Assembly: GCA_009761415.1 (NCBI GenBank)
Contig: QUOL01000005.1
Coordinates: 1,054,001 to 1,118,000 of the forward strand
Direction of reading: 5' to 3'
Origin: Sarcomyxa edulis
Taxonomy: Eukaryota > Basidiomycota > Agaricomycetes > Agaricales > Mycenaceae
Length of the DNA stretch: 64,000 bases
Positions 12,357 to 23,431 of the stretch are shown piece by piece. Each line of letters opens with the position of its first letter. The stretch's first letter is position 1. The position numbers and the translations under genes were made by a program. The notes under the pieces are model-generated. The model saw only the letters and a program-made list of their open reading frames with translations, was not told the origin of the DNA and did not search any database.

Positions 12357-12825
12357 TCGAAATTCAGTGGTCGTACCACGTAGTGGCCTTTTTCGAAATT
12401 GGAATTTCGCAAAGACTTCTTGGAATAGTCTTGAATACGGATTGAATAAAAAAAGAATGGCCCTAAAGGGCAGGCCTGGACACAACAGACGTTGTCACCG
12501 AGTCCCGACGTGGACGTCATCGAAGAATCTCGCATTGTGAAAATAAGACTTGGACAATTCAAGGACAATTGACTCGAAATTGACTTCTTATTGCACTTTT
12601 AAGAATATAGTAATTGAGATCTGAGGCCATCTCCCTTGAGCCCACAGAATCAGTCGCCACCGACGTTACCGACCGTTGTCCCATCATTCGAAACAGCCTC
12701 CAAATTGTCGTGCCCCTTTCCCCAAGACCGTTGTACCTTTCCGACGGCAGTGCGATCGATAGTCGATCCGACGGTCAACGGTAAGTGCAGATGTTAAGGA
12801 CGATACCGGGTGATTCATGAGTGTC
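12357..12825. other. intergenic between two convergent genes
   Basis: The RBR gene (plus) and the next gene (minus) converge here. I see no coding signal and no repeat. It should hold both 3' UTRs. Confidence 0.5.
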
Positions 12826-13806
12826 CTATTTCTGAATATATACGGTGTCAGACTTCAACCTTGCAATCAACGCGAGCGTGACTCGAGGTACCTCGTAAAA
12901 CGGTTCTCGATCCACATCCATTGGGATAGTCCAGCACATCCCATCGCCTATCGTTCTCACCGCAATAAGTTCGTCTTCCTCAATCGCGGTCACTAGCTCA
13001 AAGCCACCAGTGTCGGAGACGAGCGGATTCACGCAATCCTCTGAAGTAGAGGAAAACGCTCGGAACCCCTTCCTGGCATACTGCCGACGGATGAAGGTGG
13101 ACCGGGGGAACACGGAGATAGCACGTTTGTCGTCAAAAAAATTGATAGAATTTGCTGAAAATGGAGTAATGACGGGGAGGGAGAAACATCTTTAGCTTAT
13201 ATCAAGTAGGAGATACTATATGGAATGACACATACTCGTAGCGCACGAAGCGAGAAAGCGGGTAACGTTTCCGGTAAACGTGTGGACCTTGATTTGCTGA
13301 GCCACCCGTCGAGAGTCTAGAGGCAGAAAAGAAAAACTGAAGACTGTATGTTCTCGTCCCAAGGGCTTGAACGTGGTCACTACTGGAGAGTTCGCGACAC
13401 TATATCGCTCTAGAGCCATGAATGCGACAAGACGGATGTAATGGTTCATCGGAACGCAGACGTCCAGAACACCGCTGGTGCAATGCTTGCGGTCGAAGAA
13501 TTTAGTCACAGTGGGCCCGCAAACGACGACGCCATACAGCCGCATAAGCGTCTTCATCGCCTCGACTCTGACGAACCAGCGGCACAACAAGTCACGCGGG
13601 CTCCACCTCACCAAAATGTAGGACTGCACTATGTTATGCATTGGATAACTGGTGCGTCCGAGCATTATGATCAATGCCGGGGACCATTTATCGAGTAAAG
13701 CACGAATGAACCGGCGGCCTCCCCGCAGTAACATCAACTGGAGCGGAGAAATTTGGCGTTCCGGATCAAGATACGTGGTATCTTCACAGGTGTGCTTCGG
13801 CATCAT
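12826..13806 (-). CDS. nucleotidyltransferase-like family protein, copy A
   Basis: Two exons (13806-13236 and 13154-12826) sum to 900 nt, giving 299 aa. It belongs to a family with four copies in this window. Shared landmarks are an N-terminal LRGGRRFIRALLDKWSP helix, the core VVCGPTVTKFFDR followed by LDVCV, and after the intron a conserved AISVFPRSTF strand and GDGMCW motif. The G-[SP]-(12-14)-x-[LM]-D-[IV] arrangement resembles the hG[GS]...Dh[DE] signature of pol-beta-type nucleotidyltransferases, but here the first acidic residue is Val (VLD), so catalysis is doubtful. The single intron is phase 1 and sits at the same codon in all four copies. Function is unknown and the fold is an inference. 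Confidence 0.72.
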
Positions 13807-14256
13807 AGTCTCCTGGTAGTTAGCATCGAGTTGTTCAGCACCAACAGATCAGAGGTGGCGCTCACAAATTTTCTAATCGCAAGGGTACCGGTAGGCGCGG
13901 TCGACATAGGGAAGCAAATCCCGGAGAGGCACTGAAGCTACAGACAGCGAAAAGGTTGACATTTCGCTATTATAAGGAAAAATAGTTGGGAGTCGCGATA
14001 ATGCGAGCACACTATTCTGGGGCTCAGACCGCTCACGGTACATATGCTTGGTGTTATTTGCTCCCCCCCCCCCAATTTCTGAGCGCCCGGGCTCTCAACC
14101 TATTTTTGAATGTGATCGGCGATACCTCTTTCGATCGTTTGATTGGAATCTATCACAAAGAAACACTAACATAGGGTCAACGAACAGAGGATCGTGTATA
14201 TAATTAAAAATGAATATGAAACGATTCAATTCCCAAGGAAACATCGGCAGTTCGAA
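13807..14256. other. intergenic; promoter of family-1 copy A
   Basis: No gene is seen. A C homopolymer of 12-13 bases lies near 14064-14076. Confidence 0.4.
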
Positions 14257-14720
14257 CTATGCGGACAACGAGAAGCAGGACAGTTTCAATACTTTCCGTA
14301 AACGGACACGAGAAGATCGTATGTAATTTTTATCTCGCACGACCACGAACAACGGATGTGAAGACTGCACGAGCCTGTAAAGAATCTTTAGAGTCCTTCC
14401 ACTCTATGACTAGAGATTTAACGTACCTGAATTCTGTTGCCGCAGAACGTGCCCGGTCCTGGGACGCGACACGGAAGTAGATGTCATGCCTAGCTAGCGT
14501 ACCTCGATCTTGAGTCTCTATAACGGGCGATAGGATGAACACTCGCCCCCTCGCAGTGGCATCCATTGCATTGCATATTTCTATCGGTCGCGCGAGGATT
14601 ATATTCGCGGCCCTCCTGATAGTGTCCAGTCTAGTCGGACATCCGATGCACTTTTCGACAAACGTCCAGAACTCGACCTGTACCTCAGCGTCAGTTTTAT
14701 AAGCTTCGACGTCACGGAAA
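14257..14720 (-). CDS. unrecognised protein, 3' exons only resolved
   Basis: The minus strand shows a long convincing open stretch reading VEFWTFVEKCIGCPTRLDTI, then an alanine-rich helix and GRVFILSPVIETQDR. It is followed by a perfect donor at 14426 (GTACGT) and an acceptor ending at 14375. Two splice models are possible at the 3' end: one stops near 14330, and the other continues in another frame (HPLFVVVRDKNYIRSSRV) to a TAG at 14257-14259. More exons probably lie between 14720 and 15180, where open stretches such as GIHMNAALWR are bounded by donors, but I could not join them. No family is recognised. Confidence 0.4.
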
Positions 14721-15477
14721 CAATGGTACCGAGTTTGACCAATACAATAAATTCACCGCGATGTCATCCGTCAAGATCGTGTGATCCAAGCTAGCCATTA
14801 ACTATCAGTCCACTGTTGTCGGGTGATAGTAAGGCGTCGACGTACCTCCAAAGTGCCGCGTTCATGTGAATTCCGAAAACGCAATGAGGACGAGGTCTCG
14901 CTCAACAATCTAGAAAATGGAGGCGGTAGTCGGCGCGGAAGCTCGAATCGATGTCTCTGTACGGCAGCAATAGATTAGACGGAGAACAATATAGAACAAC
15001 TCTGAACCAGACCAGCTGTTTACGTTGCTCAGATGCAAGTAACGAGTGCAGGCCAACGGGGGGAGAAACTGGTGTTCCATGGCTCACTCGAGACTGCCTA
15101 AGAAGGAGGTTGTTACCGTTGCCGAGTCGGCGCAGATAAGGAACAAGACAACGTTTTAGGACGAGGTGCGCAAACAAATGCCCGACTGAATCACAACCAA
15201 TACAACAGTCCTAGAACAAGCGAGATCAGTCGGAACCATAGTTCCATCACCGGTCGGTTTTGCCACTGGGGAACTATGTTTTGGTATGTTTTTGATTTTA
15301 GCCGAGGGACATTGTGTGCTGAGGTTTAAAGCACCGAGCAGTTAGCATCTTTCGATGTATTGGCTTTCATGTCAAGCGTACCCGAAGCGTAAGTCGTCGT
15401 TGACGTCGTGTTCCGCTCTACTAATCAATACGTCAACTCGTAGAGGAGCACGACATCGGCTCAAGAGAATTATTCCA
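14721..15477. other. unresolved stretch, probable 5' exons of the minus-strand gene
   Basis: Open segments on the minus strand between about 14860 and 15177 could be 5' exons of the gene ending at 14257. Frame continuity could not be established. The 15300-15477 part should be the promoter of the next plus-strand gene. Confidence 0.25.
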
Positions 15478-16519
15478 ATGCGGTCTCAACTCGAGGACCC
15501 GTACGCCATCCTGAGGAGCATGCGTGCCAATCCAATCTCAGATGGCCCTCCTCGGCAATGCATAACCTGCTTCATGACACACCAAACTGTTAGTACCACG
15601 ATATGTCCATCGACGAGGAATACGTCTAGACTGACATTCTCACCGTTTCAGTGCGACGAGGTCCGGCCTCTATGCGGACCTTGCAAGCTGGGTGGTCACA
15701 AGGAAAGTCCAACCAGTCTTGCACGGACAGAATATAGCTGACATACCCATTGAAACAGTGCGGAAGAAAAAGGACGACCAGCGAGCATTACGCACGGTAC
15801 AACGAAACCGGAGACGCGCCGAAAATGTCAGGAGACTGCCTAGAGAGATCAGAGCCGAACCCCCACCTCTGGATCGATGGATCAGCGATCAACATACCTA
15901 CGGCATCGTCATGCGATGCAATCTCCCGCACACCGTCGACGGCAGATGCGAGTATCGCGCCCTCCTCCCTAGACGGAATATATACTACTGCCGTCTACCC
16001 AACTTACGCTTAGGCAGACAGTCCAGAGTGAGTTTCGTCGGATTAAGACACAGACGAACAATACGCTCACATCATCGTCATATCAGGATCGACAACGACA
16101 CGTATCGATCATCAACCGATCACTCTAGAGAGTTGAACGCACCTAGCTCCTTGGAATGGTCCTCCCAAGACATCTTCACGTGGGACAACCTCAGGAGTAT
16201 CGTCCAAGGACGTTCAGACGAACGCTCCTATCTCCCCGAATGTGACAGCTTGGATATCCTCCCAGTCCACGAAACCGACCGCAATACGCGCATAATGAAC
16301 GACATATTTGATGAAGTCGCGCGAAGTAGTTCTGGGAACGACACACCCAACGGTCGTGTGGCCTACGGCGAAGTACGTGTTGGATACTTCTTCGGGGATT
16401 CAGTTGACCGATCGTACTATCTAGAAGACCAGAACTCCGGGATCGTCAGAGCCATTCCCCTCTGTGGAGGGTGTGCTAGACGCCAACGAATTCCTGAAAA
16501 ACTTTTAGCTTTACTTTAG
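15478..16519 (+). CDS. Zn2Cys6-like cysteine-cluster protein, model uncertain
   Basis: A first exon starts MRSQLEDPYAILRSM and contains CITCFMTHQT. It is joined across a GT-AG intron (about 15590-15650) to CDEVRPLCGPCKLGG. This gives five of the six cysteines of a fungal Zn2Cys6 DNA-binding cluster (CxxC-x6-C-x6-CxxC). The sixth is not at the expected place: all GT donors after CKLGG are phase 1 and lead into a frame without a nearby Cys, while the alternative frame (CGRKRTTSEHYARY) supplies one but cannot be joined cleanly. The last exon, ending at 16519, is Asp/Ser-rich and reads TWDNLRSIVQGRSDERSYLP. It is either a transcription-factor-like gene with an unusual intron or a decaying copy. 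Confidence 0.42.
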
Positions 16520-17318
16520 TTTACATATCATATATCAGATGCACGACGACCAGAAAGGGTGTCACAGAATAGCCACAGCTCGCGACACGTTACCACTTGT
16601 ACCGCCGTCTTATATGCTGAATGAGTGAGAATGAATAACACGGCGAAAATGCCGTCCGACTGCGGGTCATGGATATTTAAACACGCTAGAGTGAACAACG
16701 AGTCCAGTAAAAGGGAGACATACCTTCGGAAACCTCTTTTTTAGAAAAACAATCTTTCTACTCGACAATTCCGAGAAAACTGACGCTGTTCGAAGTCCGA
16801 CTCAGTTTATGCTTGTTTCGCAACAGCATCCGACTTTCTGCTGTGCCATAGTGAATAAACGCCGAACGCATAAGGCCACATGCGCGGCAAAGCCCGTTTT
16901 CGTGAATTGTCAGGCCTTCAAGCAGGTCTACAGGTCCGAGTAACTGTAAGTAAAAGAGACTCGGGGCGAGGGGAACATCACAAAGGACGAGCTGAGGTAG
17001 ATTTTTTGGTTCCATGTCAGAAGTCTAGTCTTGACTCGAGCCAAGACCGGACAGAAGGTATCCCTAGAGCTCAAACCGCGAGACTTGCTACTTACACAAG
17101 AGTGAATTACCTATATCGCAAAGTCCGCTGAAGACCCTCTACGTCGCTACACACAGGGGATTGCAAACAAGTTTAATTAAACGTGTATTCGACGTCTGTT
17201 ACTGTTAGATATACACGTTGTTCTGTTCCCTACCAAGTGTCTACCGACTTCGTGCACTGTAGACCAGGCATATTCCATACTCCAGACTGCACTCGACGGA
17301 TGGCATGTTTACTCCGGC
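16520..17318. other. no gene recognised
   Basis: A minus-strand open frame at 16758-17015 contains GLCRACGLMRSAF, which faintly recalls the Cys pair at the end of agaric BTB-domain proteins, but nothing upstream supports a BTB fold. I see no repeats. Confidence 0.25.
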
Positions 17319-18957
17319 TCACACATCGACCCTGAAGTCGTCAAAGTATTCGTGCCTCACCGCACTATCAAGAGTCATACGGAATTGAGGATCCAAACAC
17401 AAGAGCCTCCGTACGAGGTTTCCCAGATTGGGCTGGCGAATCAACAGCTAAGATCCCGTTAATACATACGTGTAAGATATAATCGTGGCACTTACTGATA
17501 TGTGCGACAGTCCAGCGATCCGGGCAACTGCCTCGGACGTTTCCATATCATCCACACCGATATCCGAAGGTGGAAAGGCCACATGATACGGCCTGACTCT
17601 GTGAAACAGTTGCCTGCGCGCTTTGCTTGAAGCCTTGATGAGACCCGGGGGGAAGTATCCGACGACAACCTCGAGCGCGGCTAGACGCTCGAGAGAATCC
17701 AGACACGACAGAAACAGTGGTCGTCCAATATACAACTCGGCTAGAACACATCCAACCGAGAAAGCGTCGACCGGCAGATCCCACGGGATACCTGCTCCGT
17801 GGTCAGACTTTCCAAACAGCGTGTATCGTGTAGAACCATACCCAGGGTTACTTCCGGGGCGCGATACCTGTTAGTACCCATACTTTTGTATCTCGGTGCA
17901 CCGCTGTGCACGGCATCGTCGAAGTCAACAATCTTGATCTCGACACTTTTCAGGATTATCTACTCGCCGTTCGTCCCGTCATTTACGCAACACCCGAAGA
18001 TAGTAGACGACTAACCTTGTCGTTAAATACGCCCATGTTATCGAGTTCTCTGACCACCACCTGGCTACCATCAACCAGGACTATGTTGTCGGGTTTGATG
18101 TCTGTATGGATGATGCCCGCCCGATGCATGACTTATCGGTACGGGACATGCGTCATCAAACTTGATTCGACGGTACATAAGATACGCACAAGCAACCCCT
18201 TTCACTACCTGCCAGGCTATGGATCGTACTTGGCGGGCCTGCAACGGCGCTAGCTCCTGGTTGTCGAGCAGTTTTCGCAGGGACATCCCGCACAGCTCGG
18301 ACACGATGCACCAGCGGTCACCCTCAAGGAAACGATCGGTAAACTCGACCATCAGCCTGTACAGAAAGCATCAAACACGTTTTGGAGACCTTCTGTCCGA
18401 CGAACATTAGACTTTACCTCGCGCTGATCTCTGGCCGAGCATTCAAGTGGTGCGATATGCGAATCGCGTGCTCGGATTGAGTTCCACCCACGCCAGTACC
18501 GTGAAACACCTTGACTGCTACTTTGATCTTGCGTACAACATCCCTCGATTCCCATACTACACCAGAGGAACCAGACCCAATGAAACGTACGAGTCGATCT
18601 TCGAGAAAAGTTATTAGAGATCGTATAAAGTCCCAAGGCTTCACGTACAACGTCGATTCAAGACATCGGCTTCTCTAAACACACCTCTAACACACAAAGA
18701 GCCGTTGAGATGTCAGAATTACCATCGACGATTCATGATACGCACTTGCCTATATCTATCTTTCTGGACAGATAGTTGCTTCCACATTCTAATGCGGACG
18801 GGATATCGTCTAGGGACGAACGATAACTCCTCGTCGCATCCATGAGAGCTAAGATCAGACAACGTTGATGAAGTAGACATATCTGGACAAAATAAAATAT
18901 CACGGACCCAAGCGGAGGTTGTCGATTGTTTCTGGGGGTGCTTGCATTCTGCGGCAT
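17319..18957 (-). CDS. SRPK-like protein kinase
   Basis: The start ATG is at 18957 (MPQNASTPRNNRQPPLG) and the TGA is at 17319-17321. There are several short introns. In order one reads the glycine loop IGSGSSGVVWE, the ATP-binding lysine in VAVKVF, a catalytic loop GIIHTDIKPDNIVLVD, a metal loop IVDFDDAVHSGAP where Gly of DFG is Asp, the APE motif in YRAPEVTLG, and PVDAFSVGCVLAELYIGRPLF of subdomain IX. The HTDIKPDN loop and the RAPEV...D-x-FSVGC-x-LAEL block are typical of SR-protein kinases and related CMGC kinases. Lys, catalytic Asp, Asn and metal Asp are all present, so activity is plausible despite DFD. The C-terminus ends FDDFRVDV. I did not verify every exon junction. Confidence 0.85.
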
Positions 18958-19651
18958 GGTACTACGAAGTCCAATAACAGCCTTTTATAGGTTTCCAGAG
19001 TACGCGTAAGTCAAAAATCAATGTTTGTATAGGATATCGTGATATCCTAGGACACGGAGCATCCAGAAAACAGAAAAGAGCAAGAGCAAACTAGGATGTT
19101 GTTTTCGATCTGTAAACTTGTTTACCACAGCACATTTGTTTGTACCTGGGTTCGGCTCCAAACAATACTCTAATACAATCGCCACGCGGACTGTGTAACT
19201 CAATCGTCCGCGAACGAGTCCGTACAATTCAAAAGATAATGATATACACTCTCTTTTGGATCCAAGAGAAACAAGTCGGAGACTCCACTAGTACCGAAAT
19301 ACTCCTCTATCAGGACCGCCCATTACATTTCCTCGTTTTCAAGTAATTCTACTCGTACCTGTCAAAAGGCACATTCGCATCAGCACATACTGATCGACCC
19401 TCGCGTCGGTTTGTTCGGATAGCCGTATTTTTTAGGTGTGCGGCATTCCAAACTGGCGACAGCCACTGCAACTTCTCAGCAAGTCTTCGACACTTTGTCA
19501 CGACCAAATAACGAAGCTTCAGGTTCCCGTTCATGAGAGTTTCTTTGGTTCTATGTGGGCGTCACCCATATAATATATAACAGGTTCGTTATTATCTTGA
19601 AAAAATAGTTGCCTGCGAGCTAACCGCGACCGTTCCTCCCATTTCGCATCC
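18958..19651. other. intergenic; divergent promoters
   Basis: This stretch lies between the kinase start (minus) and the F-box start (plus). Small open frames occur on both strands but are unrecognised. A TATATAATATATAAC stretch near 19569-19583 could be the F-box gene core promoter. Confidence 0.35.
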
Positions 19652-20933
19652 ATGCGTCCATCAAGGAGACAGGGATTCATCAACAAGCGTCCAAAAGCGT
19701 TGGAGATTACACAGATGTGGGTAGCATCGTTGCCAGTGCTGTCCCGTGCTCATTTTCAACTCTGCAAAAGGTATCCGACATTTTTCTCGAAGGTCAATCC
19801 AAAGATACGACTACCCAACGAAACCGTATTCGAGATATTGGAGCATGTACCAGGACGCTCTGTAGTCAACGCCATGTGTGCGAGCAAGTCCATGCATATA
19901 ATGGGCGCCCGCGTATTATACACCGTAGTGGATGTCGAAGGACCCCCTGCACGTCTATTTTGCACTACAATAGCATCTAGGACTGGTCTCTCGGCGATGT
20001 ACGCCTCCTTCACTCGAAACTTCAGCTTTCGCTCGACCTCGCGCTTCGACAAGTTCATATCATTTCCCGTGTTTTGCGAGACGCTATTATGTCTTCAAAA
20101 CCTTAGGCAATTGTCGCTCTGTATCGCCCCAGGAGACGGAGAGTTCATGCACGCATGCCTCCTACGATACGGCATCACGCGCAGTTATGTCCCGGGGTTC
20201 GAAACACCACGGTCGAACGACGCCCAGATATCGTATCCATATACATCCCTTCCCCTCCTAGATACACTTCGAGTGGGTGGAGACACCGCGTTGCTTGGCA
20301 TAGCCAAGTTTCGAAATTTGACAGATCTGACAGTCACCTCGACGTTATCGATGGAAGAAGTAGACGACGTACTGCACATCCTCCAGAACCTGACTTGCGC
20401 CACAACACTTACATCCCTCGCAATCAGACTTCACCAAGACGTCGATCTTGTCGGTGTGATGCAGTCCATCGCGCGGAGTGCCAAGAGCTTGCGGACTCTC
20501 ACCATCGAGAAGTATCCGATAGATCCTATAGTGAGTCCCCTCTTCTTCCTGCACCCTATCAGCGAACGCTGAGGACTCGACAAAGGCTGTGTTAGCATCG
20601 ATGGAACAGATCTTCCCCACTCTCCGCACCCTTTTGTTGAACAGATTCGCTCGCCGAGGACCGTGCTCGACTCCACGCGGCATGTCAGTCGATGACTTCA
20701 ACTCCATTGTGAAAAGGAAACTGGAAAAGATCACCGAATCCAAGCATTATCTCAGTTTTGTCTGCTTTGGACCGACGCTGTGGGCCAGGCATTTCGACGA
20801 TCGCTCATGGTCAACAGATATAGACGCTGCTATCCGCAGGTGGTGGGTTGAAGGAGGAGGAGCGATACAGAAGCGCGAATTGCAGTACGATAGCAGACCA
20901 ATTTTCAGGGGAACACCATGGAAGGGCGGTTAA
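19652..20933 (+). CDS. F-box protein with LRR-like C-terminus
   Basis: Two exons (19652-20530 and 20586-20933, intron 55 nt) give 1227 nt, or 408 aa. An F-box lies at about residues 52-95: IRLPNETVFEILEHVPGRSV, then a second helix with ALCASK-like spacing (NAMCASKSMHIMGARVLY). Downstream are leucine-rich segments (NLRQLSLCIAP, LPLLDTLRVGGD, FRNLTDLTVTS, LTSLAIRLH, LRTLTIEKYP) spaced like irregular LRRs, as is usual in agaric F-box proteins. It would bind SKP1 through the F-box and present substrates to an SCF ligase. Two SKP1 genes are on this window at 56.1 and 59.9 kb. The substrate is unknown. Confidence 0.8.
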
Positions 20934-21052
20934 AATGACAGTCTCAGTAGAAAACTCTGCATACAAGTATATCTAGAAATGTATGTGTTCGTGTAACGAA
21001 ACCCAAATTGCTTGCTGGAAACCGGTGTTCATATCATGGGCCAGTAATCGTA
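20934..21052. other. short convergent intergenic region
   Basis: 119 nt separate the stop codons of two convergent F-box genes. No terminator-like element is seen. Confidence 0.4.
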
Positions 21053-22486
21053 CTAGACAACATCCAGTATAAACCCCTCACTCTCGAAGATGCTCATCCG
21101 TCGTTCCAACAGCGGCCCATGCCACAATGGCTTGACTGCAACGACAGCACTCAACAGTCGAGTGGACCTGGTGTCCCCGTCCTCTGTATCTCGTCTTATT
21201 CGGGAGATCAACATGTCTGCGACCACCGTATACGGCAGGGGACCAGTGGCACCCCAGATTTCGACGTGTTCGAGGGAGGGAACAAGGCTACGTCCATGAA
21301 TCACGGTAAGATTGTCGTACAATTCTGAAGTAGCGCAACCCGAATCGACGACGCAAATGCGTCGGATGGCATAGTTTTGTCGCAGAATGGTTAGCATATC
21401 AGCAGTAGCGAGAAGCATGCACCGAACACGGAATTCGACTAGGCTGAAGTTAGATCGTAGCTGGAGATCTAAGAATACGACGCGTGGCCAATCGTCGACG
21501 TCATCTAAGATAGTTACGGCGAGAACACGGAGGTGGGGAAGGGTTAGGACCTTAAGGAACGTCCCGCAGACTCCGCGGGTAGTAAATGTGACATCCAGTG
21601 TTCGAAGACGACCGAGGAAAATTTCCTGCTCTGAAGCCACGTACAATCCTGTCTCCTGAGACCAACCACCCATATTCAACTTGCACTCTACCAACTCCGA
21701 GCATCCAGATAAAATATGCGGTCCCCCGATCGACGGGCATATACTCTCCACGTTTAAGACCTCGATCTGGTGCCACGCAAATTGCGCCAAGGAGCAGCGC
21801 GTGAACGAGCTCAGGAGGCGCAAGGTAACTTCGCGAAGCGACAGCGCACTGTCAAAACCCAACATGCAGGCAGGCATAGATTGAGCGTCGACAAATACCT
21901 GGCTCGCTTCAATGCTCAAGGCTGCTAGAGCATCAGTTGTTGCGTGCTTCACCTCGAGTAGGGGCCGAAGTAAACGCTCGGGCATAGACAGGCGGATACA
22001 ACTGAATCGATGCAGATTGTCCACGATCAAGGGTACGAGCGTCAATGGAAGGTACGAGTAATCACCCAGTGCGACGTCGATTCTAACACATAAACCCCGC
22101 GAGCGATCTAACCACGTCCGGAGAAGATGAGTGATGCCGTCCGTGCGAGTCCGGTAACTGAAAGGGACGTAGAAGGATTGCCATAGGAAAGGGGAATCCG
22201 CAATGGCCTGCCTCCATCGTAGACATACATGCGAAAGTGAAAGAGGCGATTGCTTGGAGTTGGGAGCAGTATTGAAATCCGCACACCTACGGAATACCTC
22301 GGTGAGCATCTCCACCGGAAGATTGCGGTCATTTCGCTCCTCCCAAACGTCGCGAGACATCGATAAGAAGCTGGACTCCCCTTTCGTCTCGTGCGTACGC
22401 TCTACCAACGGTGGTGGTGCAGCATCGACGGATTCGTCCATGTAGCCTCCACTCTTAGAAGGACGGTGGGTGTCAATAGCGTACAC
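21053..22486 (-). CDS. F-box/LRR-like protein
   Basis: A single open exon of 477 codons. The F-box spans about residues 55-100: LPVEMLTEVFRRCADF, then LSLSHVCLRWRQAIADSP and FLWQSFYV, matching the canonical LP-EIL-EIF...VCRxWR...P-LW pattern of agaric F-box proteins. The rest is leucine-rich and repeat-like (IEVLNVESICPS, LRTLDVTFTTRG, LPHLRVLAVTI, LEHVEIWGATG). The first ~40 residues may be non-coding if translation starts at a later Met or if an upstream exon exists: an open stretch at 22490-22602 is followed by a possible donor. It converges with the other F-box gene but is not closely similar to it. Confidence 0.82.
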   Translation of the reverse strand: MYAIDTHRPSKSGGYMDESVDAAPPPLVERTHETKGESSFLSMSRDVWEERNDRNLPVEMLTEVFRRCADFNTAPNSKQSPLSLSHVCLRWRQAIADSPFLWQSFYVPFSYRTRTDGITHLLRTWLDRSRGLCVRIDVALGDYSYLPLTLVPLIVDNLHRFSCIRLSMPERLLRPLLEVKHATTDALAALSIEASQVFVDAQSMPACMLGFDSALSLREVTLRLLSSFTRCSLAQFAWHQIEVLNVESICPSIGGPHILSGCSELVECKLNMGGWSQETGLYVASEQEIFLGRLRTLDVTFTTRGVCGTFLKVLTLPHLRVLAVTILDDVDDWPRVVFLDLQLRSNFSLVEFRVRCMLLATADMLTILRQNYAIRRICVVDSGCATSELYDNLTVIHGRSLVPSLEHVEIWGATGPLPYTVVADMLISRIRRDTEDGDTRSTRLLSAVVAVKPLWHGPLLERRMSIFESEGFILDVV

Positions 22487-23431
22487 TCCTCAATTTTGTC
22501 TGTAAACTCAGTTAGAGATAGCTGGTGGGTCGGAAGCACAGAACAAAGCCTACCTACGAAGGAGAGCTGAAAAGGTCTCTCCCGGGATTCTAGTTCAAAC
22601 AATCGAGCTGTAGGGGTTTACATCCGATCGAAATGACTAAATTCGATACAGCTCACAGCAATCGCGCCGCACTGAAGTCTGAGCACACCCTTCACGACGC
22701 ATAGTGTAAGCCCAATAGACACAGCAAGAATAGTATTCGAACTCACGACTTGAGACCCAAGAAAGTCCGCGCCATTAAGCGAATCACGTCGCCGAGGTCT
22801 TCAGGACACAGCTACTAATCGCGATATGAAAGACCTTCAAGCGGGCGAATATCGCCAACAGACCGACAAGCCCCCTGCGACATAGATCGCACGTCGATTC
22901 GTCAAAGGGTCACCTAAGGGTCTGGCGAGCGCTCCCTTCGACTTGTACACAGTCAGCCACAGGAACAGCGACGAGGAGTTGTAGGGAAACCCCACAGAAA
23001 ACCCAGGGAAACCCCACAGACTGAGAAAGCCCAGGGAAACCCCACAGAAACGTAAGGGAAACCCCACAGAAATCACCGTTCAATTGACGAGGGCGCTAAG
23101 TATTCTACACTTGAAGTCAACTCCATGACCGGCGAATAAACCGAGTACCCGCAATCAAACCGATCATCACGTGGGTTCAATATCAATGTAGGGCGTCTGA
23201 AGCGGAAGATCGAACGCCGATCATCTATGATGCGTCCAAAGATCCAAACAATCTTGAGTATTCTAACGCCCGAGAAACGACATGTTAATTCTCGAAAGAC
23301 ACATCACTTTTGATTTGGTATGTTTACGGCTACCGGTACGCCCTTACAATTTCCAACGGTAGCATTTTTCTCGGTGAACGACCAAGACGGACAGCCCTCT
23401 TATAGCTACTCGAGCGGACGGGTTTCTCGAT
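22487..23431. other. intergenic with a short tandem repeat
   Basis: No gene is seen. The notable item is the GGGAAACCCCACAG repeat at about 22982-23071, listed separately. A tRNA-like stretch near 22725-22800 was examined and rejected. Confidence 0.45.
22982..23071. repeat. degenerate short tandem repeat, unit GGGAAACCCCACAGA
   Basis: The core GGGAAACCCCACAGA occurs four times within 90 bases, separated by variable spacers (AAACCCA, CTGAGAAAGCCCA, AACGTAA). It is not in a gene and its function is unknown. Confidence 0.8.

Noticed and set aside
13216..13240. Uninterrupted reading of copy A to the stop after CATSMCHSI
   Set aside because: The same position is an intron in all four paralogues. 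Splicing from 13235 to 13155 restores the conserved FPRSTF region.
22725..22800. tRNA-like sequence on the minus strand (TTAATGG, GAGTTCGAATAC)
   Set aside because: A D-arm-like and T-loop-like motif occur, but no acceptor stem or 7-base anticodon loop forms and the T-stem does not pair. Chance resemblance or long-decayed.
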